Below, in pieces: positions 9,234-17,754 of a stretch of 36,898 bases of DNA. Below the pieces are notes generated by a model. It saw nothing but the letters and a program-made list of their open reading frames with translations. It made no database searches and had not been told where the DNA came from. Both the position numbers and the translations under genes were made by a program. The stretch spans positions 1 through 36,898 of the forward strand of contig JAHFJD010000006.1 of the NCBI GenBank assembly GCA_023246055.1, in the 5' to 3' direction. The DNA comes from Candidatus Doudnabacteria bacterium. Its GTDB lineage: Bacteria; Patescibacteriota; Doudnabacteria; UBA920; 2-01-FULL-46-14. Position 1 is the stretch's first letter. The number at the start of each line of letters is the position of its first letter.

Positions 9234-9514
9234 GACGTCAACGACGAACATTCCCAGATATTATAGTAGCAACCATTCGCGTCTACATTGGTTGTGCCTG
9301 CGGACGTATAGCTCGCCCCTGCGCAAGCTGCACAGGAATTGTAAGAATCCCCGCACAGACCAGGATTCGCTTCGCATGGGGCTCCGGATGAGCAAAAAGG
9401 CACAGCAGCGCAAACCTGGGCCTGAACAATAACAGTCGGCACGGCAAAATACAGAACCGCCAAAACAGTCGTAAAAATAAAAAAGAGAGAAAATGAATCA
9501 ATTTTTGATTTCAC
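8859..9514 (-). pseudogene. Secreted Cys-rich protein with apparent -1 frame disruption (ORFs 9113-9514 and 8859-9251), copy 1
   Basis: 9113-9514 encodes signal peptide + Cys-rich domain + 'PPPSTLEGAKARMLSHFRQFNKAV'; the remaining conserved-looking sequence 'LPEELKIFILEGAKNVKFQKLTYEHEKSGYLIELYMGETIPKL...' is in the -1 frame. Confidence 0.55.
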
Positions 9515-9540
9515 AGCAGGATTTTAAGACCTCTAGATTA

Positions 9541-10591
9541 GCTCTATACTTTGAATTACGAAACTTCAAATATCCCTTGAAATATCATATACTTCCTTCT
9601 GCCGTTAACATTTGACGGCAAGAGTAAATATTTGATCTGCTGAAATGACAGAAATTCAAGTCTTTGAATCAATCAGGCAGACAGTAGTTCTCATCTCTAA
9701 ACAATTACGTTTCAGTAAGTTCCTAAAACACGTCGGTCGAAAGTTAGCCTTAAGCATTGAAGACAGTATTGCCCTGGCTCTGTTCAAGCAGAAACAAAAC
9801 ATTGAAACCAAAAAGTCAGTCTACGAAATCTTCCAGCCCCCCTGCTCCTACAAAACCCTGGTGGTGAGCATGAACCGTTGGTTTAAGCTGGCGGTCCTTG
9901 TCCTGTCCCTGCTTCTGAAACACAATCGCAAATCCTCCCATCCCATCAAGCACACTGACTCCACAGATATCCCGGTCTGCTTGAGCAAGAATGCCCGGCA
10001 TCACCAGACCATGAAGGACTATGCGTCCTGGAGCAACACCGGCCAAGGCTACTATTATGGCCTGAAACTGCACTTAACCGCGGATTTGAATCGGAATGTC
10101 CTGGCCGTGAAATTCACGACAGCTAATGTGGCTGACCGCAAGGTCTGTATTCCCTTAAACCGGGATCTCATGGGAATATTCGTGGCTGACAGCGGGTATG
10201 TGTCCGCGGAGTTGGAAAAGAACTTCTACATTGCAGGAAAAAGGTTGATTCTCATTAAGCCCAAGAAGAACATGAAGAAGCTGGCAACAGCTTTTGACAC
10301 TTGGGCTTACTCGACCAGAATGCTGATCGAGATCAACTTCCGCAATCTCAAGCTCTTCTATGGGCTTATCACCAGTTTACCACGTTCAATGGCTGGGTAT
10401 CTGGCTAACTATACCTACAGTCTGCTGGCTTATCTTCTAGCGTAATCGTGTCCTCGGTATTCGCCGGGGATTAGAGAAATCAAAGAACAATCCGTTAACT
10501 AACCTGCAACTTTGGACAATTCAAGGTGTTTTTGCATTGCCCAAGATTAGAGGCTATTTGGCTGGGGAGTTTCGTAATTCAAGGCTCTATA
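9541..10591 (+). mobile_element. IS982-family-like insertion sequence with TIRs and probable 8-bp TSD
   Basis: Inverted ends ctTTGAATTACGAAACtt (9549-9566) and gaGTTTCGTAATTCAAgg (10567-10584); flanking direct repeat GCTCTATA at 9541-9548 and 10584-10591; transposase between. Confidence 0.8.
9645..10445 (+). CDS. IS982-like DDE transposase
   Basis: 266 aa; 'HTDSTDIPVCLSKNARHHQTMKDYASWSNTGQGYYYGLKLHLTADLNRNVL...GIFVADSGYVS...IEINFRNLK' pattern of IS982/DDE_Tnp_1. Confidence 0.85.
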   Translation: MTEIQVFESIRQTVVLISKQLRFSKFLKHVGRKLALSIEDSIALALFKQKQNIETKKSVYEIFQPPCSYKTLVVSMNRWFKLAVLVLSLLLKHNRKSSHPIKHTDSTDIPVCLSKNARHHQTMKDYASWSNTGQGYYYGLKLHLTADLNRNVLAVKFTTANVADRKVCIPLNRDLMGIFVADSGYVSAELEKNFYIAGKRLILIKPKKNMKKLATAFDTWAYSTRMLIEINFRNLKLFYGLITSLPRSMAGYLANYTYSLLAYLLA

Positions 10592-10718
10592 GTAACATAA
10601 ATGAGACTCCTTGACAAAATGATAAACTGATTCCATAATGTTACCATCATATATTGCGGAGTCTTAGACTTACGAATAGTCAATTCTCCCAAAATATAGA
10701 TAGCCAAAAGGAGGGCTT

Positions 10719-12167
10719 ATGAAAAAACAGATTTTTCTAGTATTGTGCCTTCTTCTCGTTGTTCTTGTTCTTTCGAAAACCGGCCACAGTCAGCAGTCAA
10801 TCGCGGTTGACTCTGTCCCGGTAGATCCCTCGGCATCCATTATCGCAGTTTCACCGGACAAGAGATCCATTTATGTTGGAGAGCGAGACTCGGGACTGAA
10901 AGTTATTGACCTTGGAACGAAAAGCGTGATAACCACCATCCCGCTTACTCCCGCAAGACTCTCCGGGTACTCGATCTGCACAAGCGAAGTGCTGGGAATA
11001 GTCGTCGCGCAACCAGGCAATCAAATCAGCGGGGGAATCGTGAGGAATGGAATTGAGCTCACGGTTATCGACCATAAGGATTTTACTATAAAAAGTAAGG
11101 TCTTTGTGGAAAATCAGGTGGCCAGTTCCACGAGGTGCGCTTTGTCCGCCAATAACAAACATTTTTACCTGCTTGCGACCCTTAACGGATTCGATATAAA
11201 CAGGGGAGTCTATGGGACCGAGGATCGTCTCATTGTCCTCAACGATGCTCTCGAGACCGAGGCCCGACTGCGGATCCCGGATATAAACATCATAATGGGT
11301 GCCGCGACCTCTCCAACCGAAGACAAGTTGTACATCGTCGGCTCGGACATGGAGGGCGCGACTGGGCCCAATGCCATCAATGCCAAAGGCGGGCGCCTGG
11401 TAGTGGTTTCCGAAAACCAGGTGAAAAAAAGCATCCAGCTAAAGACCTCGGGTGCGCCGTGGGGCGAAGTTGTGTTTAGTCCCGACGGCCGGTACGCCTA
11501 CATCTCTGCCTGGGATGGGTTAAACCCTGCTGAACTCGCAATTGTCGATACTCGCAGCGAGGAAATCGTAATTGTGCAATCTTTAGCGGGAACTTTCAAG
11601 TTTCCGACCTCGGACGAATCATCAGCCTGGTACAGTTCCGGGAGTGCAATAAGGGGCGTACTATTTATCGTGCTAGATCTCACGGATCCCCAAAAAATTA
11701 TCGCGTTCAAGGCGATTCGCGAAAATTCGCAGGAAACATTCGTGAGTTATCAGGGCATGCCAAGCAGCTTTGCAGTCGTCCCCTTTGGAAAGGACGACCA
11801 ACTCGTCTGGCTAACCCCGGGAAAACTGAACGTTCTTTTGAGTCCCAATCCTGGGCTCGAGCTCGCGAACACGACAAACCCTTTCAGGTCAGGATTCCTT
11901 GTTGGAGATTCCTGGCAACTGTCCCTCCGGGGTCTGCGGAGTGATGCGCGCCAGCCAATATACCTGCACCTCTGGAAAGACGGACAGAATCTCGGCATCT
12001 CTGGAGCGTATGGAGTAACAGATGCCCAGGGAAACTGGACCCTGAAAGGAGCATTCCAGGAGGATGCGGCCGGCTCCTGGAAAATCGTGGGAGTGATGTA
12101 TGGACCGGACGGTCCAGAGCAATCCCACCCTATCGAGATAACCATCTCGAAGGCTAATAGGGAATGA
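10719..12167 (+). CDS. Secreted YVTN/SMP-30-like beta-propeller protein with C-terminal Ig-like domain
   Basis: 482 aa; signal peptide; 'IIAVSPDKRSIYVGERDSGLKVIDLGTKSVITTIPL', 'VVFSPDGRYAYISAWDGLNPAELAIVDTRSEEIV' blades; RBS aaggagg upstream. Confidence 0.75.
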   Translation: MKKQIFLVLCLLLVVLVLSKTGHSQQSIAVDSVPVDPSASIIAVSPDKRSIYVGERDSGLKVIDLGTKSVITTIPLTPARLSGYSICTSEVLGIVVAQPGNQISGGIVRNGIELTVIDHKDFTIKSKVFVENQVASSTRCALSANNKHFYLLATLNGFDINRGVYGTEDRLIVLNDALETEARLRIPDINIIMGAATSPTEDKLYIVGSDMEGATGPNAINAKGGRLVVVSENQVKKSIQLKTSGAPWGEVVFSPDGRYAYISAWDGLNPAELAIVDTRSEEIVIVQSLAGTFKFPTSDESSAWYSSGSAIRGVLFIVLDLTDPQKIIAFKAIRENSQETFVSYQGMPSSFAVVPFGKDDQLVWLTPGKLNVLLSPNPGLELANTTNPFRSGFLVGDSWQLSLRGLRSDARQPIYLHLWKDGQNLGISGAYGVTDAQGNWTLKGAFQEDAAGSWKIVGVMYGPDGPEQSHPIEITISKANRE

Positions 12168-12264
12168 AAAGCCTGAATCACCCTTACCCTTGCTATTCAG
12201 AAAATGAAAAGCCTGGGTGAGGGGTTTTTTTATCCGCAATAGTTGTTAAATACTGTGCTGCTTA

Positions 12265-12420
12265 GTTCTCGGGCCGCGTTGCGGCCTCTCGAACTTTCAC
12301 TACCTGGTGAGTCCAGGAAAGAAAAGTGAAACGGTTTATTGTAGAGATTGCCACGTCGTCCCGATTTGGTTCCGGGACTCCTCGCAATGACAGGTCTTTC
12401 GCTTCTCTTTTATGGGTTTG
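12265..12420. repeat. TA-associated intergenic repeat R1
   Basis: Shares 43 bp GTTCTCGGGCCGCGTTGCGGCCTCTCGAACTTTCACTACCTGG with 17790-17832 and ends in CTTCTCTTTTATGGGTTTG just before the HicA stop codon. Confidence 0.85.
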
Positions 12421-12427
12421 GTAAGTG

Positions 12428-12667
12428 CTAGTAATTGTTCATTATCTCTGTTGCATCATAGCCAAGAGCTTCGGCTGATTTCAAAATTTCTTTAAGTTCT
12501 CCCTTTTTCAAATGATACTGGATGGTGATAAACTTACCGGTTTTGGGATCAATCACTTTGATGTGACTGCCGCGGCCGCCTTGTTTGTGAATAGAAAATC
12601 CGACTTTTTTCAGAACCTTGAGAATGCGCTTCTGTGAGACATCAGACGGCAATTTAGGTGGTAGCAT
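12428..12667 (-). CDS. hicA: HicA-like toxin
   Basis: 79 aa; 'ILKVLKKVGFSIHKQGGRGSHIKVIDPKTGKFITIQYHLKKGELKEILKSAEA' HicA/YcfA dsRBD-like pattern (GSH); overlaps HicB-like ORF. Confidence 0.85.
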   Translation of the reverse strand: MLPPKLPSDVSQKRILKVLKKVGFSIHKQGGRGSHIKVIDPKTGKFITIQYHLKKGELKEILKSAEALGYDATEIMNNY

Positions 12668-12995
12668 ACACTGACTTTTGTTCAGCTGTCAGCGGCAGAT
12701 TGGAAAGATTGATAATTTCCGCATTGCAATAGCGGGCAGGAATGTCGAACGCCGTAAAGATTGCGTCCTTGATATTGCCGACCAGTTCTTCTAAATTTTT
12801 TCCAGAAGTAATAATTGATCCTTTGGGGTAGTCTACGGATTTGGCCAAAAAATACTCTTGTCCGTCTTCAGCAATCCTCTGAATTTGAAAATTAATTCCT
12901 CGATGACGGAGCTCAATGATCAAAGTGCTAAGTCTTTCATTAGCGATCTGCTCACTCACTAAACTTGCCTTTATCTTGTCTATTATGCGGCTCAT
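12654..12995 (-). CDS. hicB: HicB-like antitoxin
   Basis: 113 aa; 'AEDGQEYFLAKSVDYPKGSIITSGKNLEELVGNIKDAIFTAFDIP' HicB fold; partnered with hicA. Confidence 0.8.
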   Translation of the reverse strand: MSRIIDKIKASLVSEQIANERLSTLIIELRHRGINFQIQRIAEDGQEYFLAKSVDYPKGSIITSGKNLEELVGNIKDAIFTAFDIPARYCNAEIINLSNLPLTAEQKSVYATT

Positions 12996-13038
12996 TTTTT
13001 AATTTAATTATTGTTGACACCAATCCTATTGTGCCCCC

Positions 13039-13049
13039 ACTCTAGCATA
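13039..13049 (-). promoter_or_regulatory. Putative -10-type element TATGCTAGAGT upstream of hicB
   Basis: Same motif occurs upstream of the MNT gene at 18656-18666 and in variant form at 14151-14159. Confidence 0.45.
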
Positions 13050-13080
13050 AACTAGGGATATTGTCCAGGTAAGCTACGCA

Positions 13081-13227
13081 AGCCAAGTAGTAGACCAGTC
13101 TGACTGGACACTACCTGGCGAGCCAAGGAAAGAAAAGTCAAGTCCTTTTCACCCCTCCCACCCCCTCTTGCATCTCCCCCTCACGAGGGGGAGAGAAAGG
13201 GACTAACTTCTCTTTTATATGGGTTCG
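13081..13227. repeat. TA-associated intergenic repeat R2
   Basis: Shares AGCCAAGTAGTAGACCAGTCTGACTGGACACTACCTGGCGAGCC, CCCCCTCTTGCATCTCCCCCTCACGAGGGGGAGAGAAA and ACTTCTCTTTTAT(AT)GGGTTCG with R3. Confidence 0.9.
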
Positions 13228-13229
13228 GG

Positions 13230-13688
13230 TTATTCGATTTTTAAATTAAACTTTTCCGGATGTTCCAACAGTTGCTTGATATACTTGAGAAATTGCTCAA
13301 AATCCATCAAGTGATGTATTAAAATTTCCTGAATTTCCTGCGGCGTGATGTCCGCATAAAAATGAGTCAAGCGATTACGGTAACCAGCCATGTCAGTCAG
13401 CTGATTTTGTGCGAAACCAGCATCTACAATGCCCAGCTCTCCCATTTTTTTGGCAATATCCTTATATTCAGTCGCCCTGCCACCCGGCATTCGGGAGAGA
13501 ATATGCGAACCGATATGAAATACCCCTTCGAGGGCGCGGCGCAAATAAAATTGTGCCTTTATAAAGTTATCTTCTTACATAAACTCCAGCTCGGGCAAAA
13601 TAGCTAACCTTTGCAGTTTTCCTAGATCATTTTGAATGCCGTCAATACGAGGCAGAATGGATTGATTTTTAATGGCATTTTCGACCAT
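13230..13688 (-). pseudogene. HepT-like HEPN toxin gene interrupted by an in-frame TAA
   Basis: ORF track gives only 13230-13544, but the same frame continues upstream: MVENAIKNQSILPRIDGIQNDLGKLQRLAILPELEFM-TAA-EDNFIKAQFYLRRALEGVFHIGSHILSR...; HEPN motif YRNRLTHFY. Confidence 0.7.
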
Positions 13689-13689
13689 G

Positions 13690-14088
13690 CTATATGCGGT
13701 GCAAAAGAGCTCGATTAAATTGCTTTAGCAGCGGATGGAAATCGGCGTACTGCAAAACAGTGTGATCCTCAAATTTCAAACGAGCTTGAGACTCGGCCTC
13801 AAATATTACTTTCCCATGGGACACGACATCAAATTTCAGCTCCAAACTGGCAGTATTCAAAAAAATTATATCTAAATTTTTTCCTGGCAGAAGTTCAGTA
13901 AAAAATTCGTATAACCTATTATATAATTTGTTTTTGTTAATCCCGTTTATTCTTTTGCTCATTAGCACGCCAATATCAAAATCACTGTCGGGTAGGCTAA
14001 AACCCTCCACGGATGAACCGAAGACGTAAATGGCCGAAACTTCCAATTTCTCTAATTGCTTTTTTTGTGGTAAAGTCAATAATTTCAT
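13690..14088 (-). CDS. MNT-type minimal nucleotidyltransferase (antitoxin-like)
   Basis: 132 aa; 'IYVFGSSVEGFSLPDSDFDIGVLM' GSx9DxD motif; directly upstream of the HEPN gene. Confidence 0.85.
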   Translation of the reverse strand: MKLLTLPQKKQLEKLEVSAIYVFGSSVEGFSLPDSDFDIGVLMSKRINGINKNKLYNRLYEFFTELLPGKNLDIIFLNTASLELKFDVVSHGKVIFEAESQARLKFEDHTVLQYADFHPLLKQFNRALLHRI

Positions 14089-14138
14089 AATAAAACGGCT
14101 ACTATCTGCTGTTTAATTTTTTCAATCTCTTGGGTCAT
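14085..14138 (-). other. 17-codon leader ORF (MTQEIEKIKQQIVAVLL*) overlapping the MNT start by ATGA
   Basis: Translation by hand; near-identical DNA to the first codons of the other MNT gene (MTPEIEKIKQQILPIL, start 18643). Confidence 0.6.
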
Positions 14139-14250
14139 GTTTGTGCCTCAACCCTAGCAGACCAGCCTGGTTTTGTCAATCTCCTCTAGGAATTTTTGTT
14201 AATTTATTTTTTTGTATTTCCATTTCCACTCCCAGTCTGATTAGCTCCTG

Positions 14251-16428
14251 TTATGGGGCAATTTCTTCAAATTCAGGAATGTTGGTGCCGGTTTTCATAT
14301 TCCACGGTCCCCCGGTGACCACCGCTGACCCGCCATCATAGTAGATAGTAGCCCGACCCTGGTAGAAATCCACGGGTTGGAGAGAATTGGAAGAGACCAA
14401 TACATCAAAATCCAGGTTCCAGTTGGTACCGTCGTTGTTTTTGGTGCCCAGGTTGCGGGCCGAGTTGAAACGGATTGGATTGGCGCCGCTCGTGGGTGTG
14501 GGAGAGTTGGGAGTATTGGCAGTCACCGTGCCTGACACATAGGGCATGTTCTTGAGGTTTTCAAACTCCACATAAACATTGGTGGCAGGAGAAGAACCGG
14601 TGTTGGAGATGGTCAGACGAATGGTGACAGTGTCACCAGAGTGGACTGTTTGGCCGACGAACGGCTGGCCATTGACCGCGAGCCTGGTCAGAGGGCCGGA
14701 GATCTGGGGGGTACAGGGGTCATTGGAAATGACGTTCGAGAACACGGCCGAGGACTCGCCTGATGCATTCCAGGCGGTTACCGCATAAGAGTAAGTATTG
14801 CCAGTGGCTGGGTTGTCGGTAAAAGTATTGTCATTTGTAGGGTTGGTGCCAATCTGATCGTATTGAGCGAGGTTGGAGCTGCCTTGCTGGTTCGGTTTGT
14901 TGCGGTAGAGGCGAAACTCGGTTTCATTGGCAGAGTTGTCATTCCAGGTCAGGTCTACGACTGTGCCACAGGGATTGTTGATGGACAGGTTAGTGGGAGG
15001 ATTGGGAATGGATGGAATATATGCTCCTTCATAGTAGCCTTGATAATACCCTTGGGAATAGTAGTAGCCTTCGCTGTAGTAATATCCTTCGGAATAATAA
15101 CCACCCTCATATACTCCCTGATAGTAGCCCTGATAGTAGCCTTGGGAGTAATAATACCCTTCGGAATAATAACCACCCTCATATACTCCTTGATAATAAC
15201 CTTGATAGTAGCCTTCGCTGTAGTAATACCCTTGATAGTAGCCTTGGTAATACCCTTGGGAGTAATAATACCCTTCGGAATAATAACCACCCTCATATAC
15301 TCCTTGATAGTAGCCTTGATAGTAGCCTTCGCTGTAGTAATACCCTTGATAGTAGCCTTGGTAATACCCTTGGGAGTAATAATACCCTTCGGAATAATAA
15401 CCACCCTCATATACTCCCTGATAGTAGCCCTGATAGTAGCCTTCGGCATAGTAATATCCCTGATAGTAGCCCTGATAGTAGCCTTCGGCATAGTAATATC
15501 CCTGATAATAGCCTTCGTAATATCCTTGATAGTAGCCCTGATAAACTCCCTGGTAATACCCTTGGTAATAGCCTTCGTAATATCCTTGATAGTAGCCCTG
15601 ATAAACTCCCTGGTAATACCCTTGGTAATAGCCTTCGTAATATCCTTGATAGTAGCCCTGGTAGTATCCCTCATAATACCCCTCGTAATAGCCTTGGTAA
15701 TATCCTTGGAAATAACAATTAAACGAGCACAGAAGTTGACTCTGAACACCATACGTCTGGTTGGCTGCGCAAATGCCCACGCTGGAATCACAGGCATAAC
15801 AAATTCCGGGGTGCACACATTGGGACCTGTCCGGATCGCCGGGAAATAAACATTGGTCCTGCGTGCAAGAGTTGGGATCGCTACAATCAGAATCTGACAA
15901 ACATTGGATCGGCAGCTGTTCGCAGAACGAATTGCACGATCCGGCATAATTACAAACCCCTTGAGTATAAGGATTGCCATCATTATTGCAATCTGCGTGA
16001 GAAGAGCAAGCAACAGGTTTAGGATCATGACTGCAGTAAGCGGACGGAGTACCAGCATTTACACAATTTTCAAGAGTACAGGAATTACCATCGTCAGAGC
16101 AGTCTGCCGGGGAGTTGCACGCCACAGCGGGTGGAGATGGCGGTACAGGCCGTACAGGCGGTACAGGCGGTACAGGGTAAGGCAGATCGTTGCAGGCACA
16201 ACCGTCCCCGGTATAACATCCCTGGGAATCGTAACCGCCTTCTACGCAGACTCCGCCATATGGGCATCCGCAATCAAAAGGATCGCCAGGGAATCCTGCG
16301 CAAAATCCACCTATCCCTGGGTTGCCCTCTGGGCCATCACATACAGGGTCAGCTTTTGCCGGCGAACTAAAAAGCAGCCCTGCAAATAAGAGGACCAGTA
16401 AAACCGTGAGGTAGCGGAGTTTAGACAT
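14251..16428 (-). CDS. Secreted YYQG/YYEG-repeat surface protein, copy 2
   Basis: 725 aa, identical to 6682-8859 except the residue before the last (IAP versus ISP), where the repeat boundary falls. Confidence 0.9.
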   Translation of the reverse strand: MSKLRYLTVLLVLLFAGLLFSSPAKADPVCDGPEGNPGIGGFCAGFPGDPFDCGCPYGGVCVEGGYDSQGCYTGDGCACNDLPYPVPPVPPVRPVPPSPPAVACNSPADCSDDGNSCTLENCVNAGTPSAYCSHDPKPVACSSHADCNNDGNPYTQGVCNYAGSCNSFCEQLPIQCLSDSDCSDPNSCTQDQCLFPGDPDRSQCVHPGICYACDSSVGICAANQTYGVQSQLLCSFNCYFQGYYQGYYEGYYEGYYQGYYQGYYEGYYQGYYQGVYQGYYQGYYEGYYQGYYQGVYQGYYQGYYEGYYQGYYYAEGYYQGYYQGYYYAEGYYQGYYQGVYEGGYYSEGYYYSQGYYQGYYQGYYYSEGYYQGYYQGVYEGGYYSEGYYYSQGYYQGYYQGYYYSEGYYQGYYQGVYEGGYYSEGYYYSQGYYQGYYQGVYEGGYYSEGYYYSEGYYYSQGYYQGYYEGAYIPSIPNPPTNLSINNPCGTVVDLTWNDNSANETEFRLYRNKPNQQGSSNLAQYDQIGTNPTNDNTFTDNPATGNTYSYAVTAWNASGESSAVFSNVISNDPCTPQISGPLTRLAVNGQPFVGQTVHSGDTVTIRLTISNTGSSPATNVYVEFENLKNMPYVSGTVTANTPNSPTPTSGANPIRFNSARNLGTKNNDGTNWNLDFDVLVSSNSLQPVDFYQGRATIYYDGGSAVVTGGPWNMKTGTNIPEFEEIAP
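15013..15717 (-). repeat. Codon-phased minisatellite encoding (G-Y-Y-[QES])n, copy 2
   Basis: Same as 7444-8148. Confidence 0.9.
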
Positions 16429-16802
16429 TACGTTTTGGACAAAATTTCAACTTTCGTTTTAATTTTACCGTTATCAGTTTCCTGCGTAATTTGAGCTTGA
16501 TATTTTGCATTTTCAACTTCTTTAAGAGAAAATAAATCGTTGTATTCTCCACTAAGTCTTGTCCACGAAGCTTTAAAAAGCAAAAAATTGTATTTTTGGC
16601 TTAATTTTGGAATCGTCTCACCCATGTAAAGTTCAATTAGGTAGCCTGATTTTTCGTGTTCATAGGTAAGTTTTTGAAATTTTACATTTTTCGCTCCCTC
16701 CAGAATAAAAATTTTGAGTTCTTCAGGCAAACTGCTTTGTTGAATTGCCGAAAATGGCTTAGCATGCGGGCTTTGGCGCCTTCCAAAGTTGAGGGGGGCG
16801 GG
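16428..16802 (-). pseudogene. Copy-2 C-terminal segment ('LPEELKIFILEGAKNVKF...') joined to a different N-terminal region
   Basis: Identical to 8859-9233; upstream DNA differs from copy 1. Confidence 0.5.
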
Positions 16803-16868
16803 AGCCGGACCGGTGGGGGCTGTATGTGTGAGGTGTTTGTTGAGGTGGTGGTTGGGCCAGGCGATTTT

Positions 16869-17153
16869 TTAACAGCCGTAAAATTTTTTGCTATTGCAAA
16901 AAATAATCAGGCAAATGGCTAACCCGGAGATTAAAAATATCATCCGGCGTTTTACAAATGGGTGTCTGATAACATTGTCAAAATGGGGTTTGGGAACCTG
17001 TATAGGCTCGTTTTCGGCCTGTATTGGTTTTTGATCCTGCATTTTGGTTTCAAGGTTAGATGACGGTAAGTAAATCATGCCATAATAAGCAATTTTTATC
17101 AAATTGATTGATAAAAAAAGAAGGTGTGGACGATCCACTACCTTCATTGCCAA
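16869..17153 (-). CDS. Small single-TM protein upstream of repeat copy B
   Basis: 94 aa ending FVKRRMIFLISGLAICLIIFCNSKKFYGC; a frame change would extend it into a Pro/Thr linker (VKKSPGPTTTSTNTSHIQPPPVRLPPPSTLEGAKARML). Confidence 0.4.
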   Translation of the reverse strand: MAMKVVDRPHLLFLSINLIKIAYYGMIYLPSSNLETKMQDQKPIQAENEPIQVPKPHFDNVIRHPFVKRRMIFLISGLAICLIIFCNSKKFYGC

Positions 17154-17707
17154 TTCTTTTTTATGCCTTGCCGAACATATTCCTCATAGCGATCGGCGTT
17201 TTCGCCGGAAAAAATCCCCTTACCTCGAAAATATTGCAGAAATTTTTCCTCTGTCCTCAACGCTCCTACCTCATCGCGATGCCCTTGTGCATGCCAGGCC
17301 CGTTCGTGAACAAGCAAACTCGCGAGAATGATGACCTGGGTAACGTGCTCTCCCGGTATCTTTCCGAGCTTCATAATATTTTTCCAAAACTCGGTGTCTT
17401 GCCGTATGTATACTGGCAAATAGGGATACTGGTCAGCGTGGTAGCAAATAAAGCCATTAAAGTATTTACCCTCATCATAGGCCCCAGGATGGATGGCTTC
17501 GTGCTCTTTGGCCCATCGCTTGAAATCGGCGATTAATACTACCATGCTAACGTCCAGCTTGATGTCCGTCTCCCGACTGAGTAGATCTATCGCTGCTTTC
17601 AGTGCCACCGGTAGTTCATTGCCGGTCAGAGTGTTACGATCGGCTACTCCTAAAGAGGTGGCCGAGAGAAGAGCCAACAAAATCACGATTGCGATAATCT
17701 TCTTCAT
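17144..17707 (-). CDS. Exported zincin-like protein (HERAWH)
   Basis: 187 aa; signal peptide; HExxH motif in 'ILASLLVHERAWHAQGHRDEVGALRTEEKFLQYF'. Confidence 0.6.
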   Translation of the reverse strand: MKKIIAIVILLALLSATSLGVADRNTLTGNELPVALKAAIDLLSRETDIKLDVSMVVLIADFKRWAKEHEAIHPGAYDEGKYFNGFICYHADQYPYLPVYIRQDTEFWKNIMKLGKIPGEHVTQVIILASLLVHERAWHAQGHRDEVGALRTEEKFLQYFRGKGIFSGENADRYEEYVRQGIKKNWQ

Positions 17708-17754
17708 ATGCCCTCCTTTGGGCTTTTTTGATACTTGGTTCGCTCTGTTGCAAA

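Larger units (their letters stand above)
14261..16802. repeat. ~2542-bp direct repeat, copy B (partner 6692-9233)
   Basis: See copy A. Confidence 0.9.

Noticed and set aside
8859-9251. 130-aa ORF starting MFVVDVPAPLNF as an independent gene
   Set aside because: Start region is out of frame with the upstream secreted ORF and lies across the repeat boundary; more likely the tail of a frameshifted gene.
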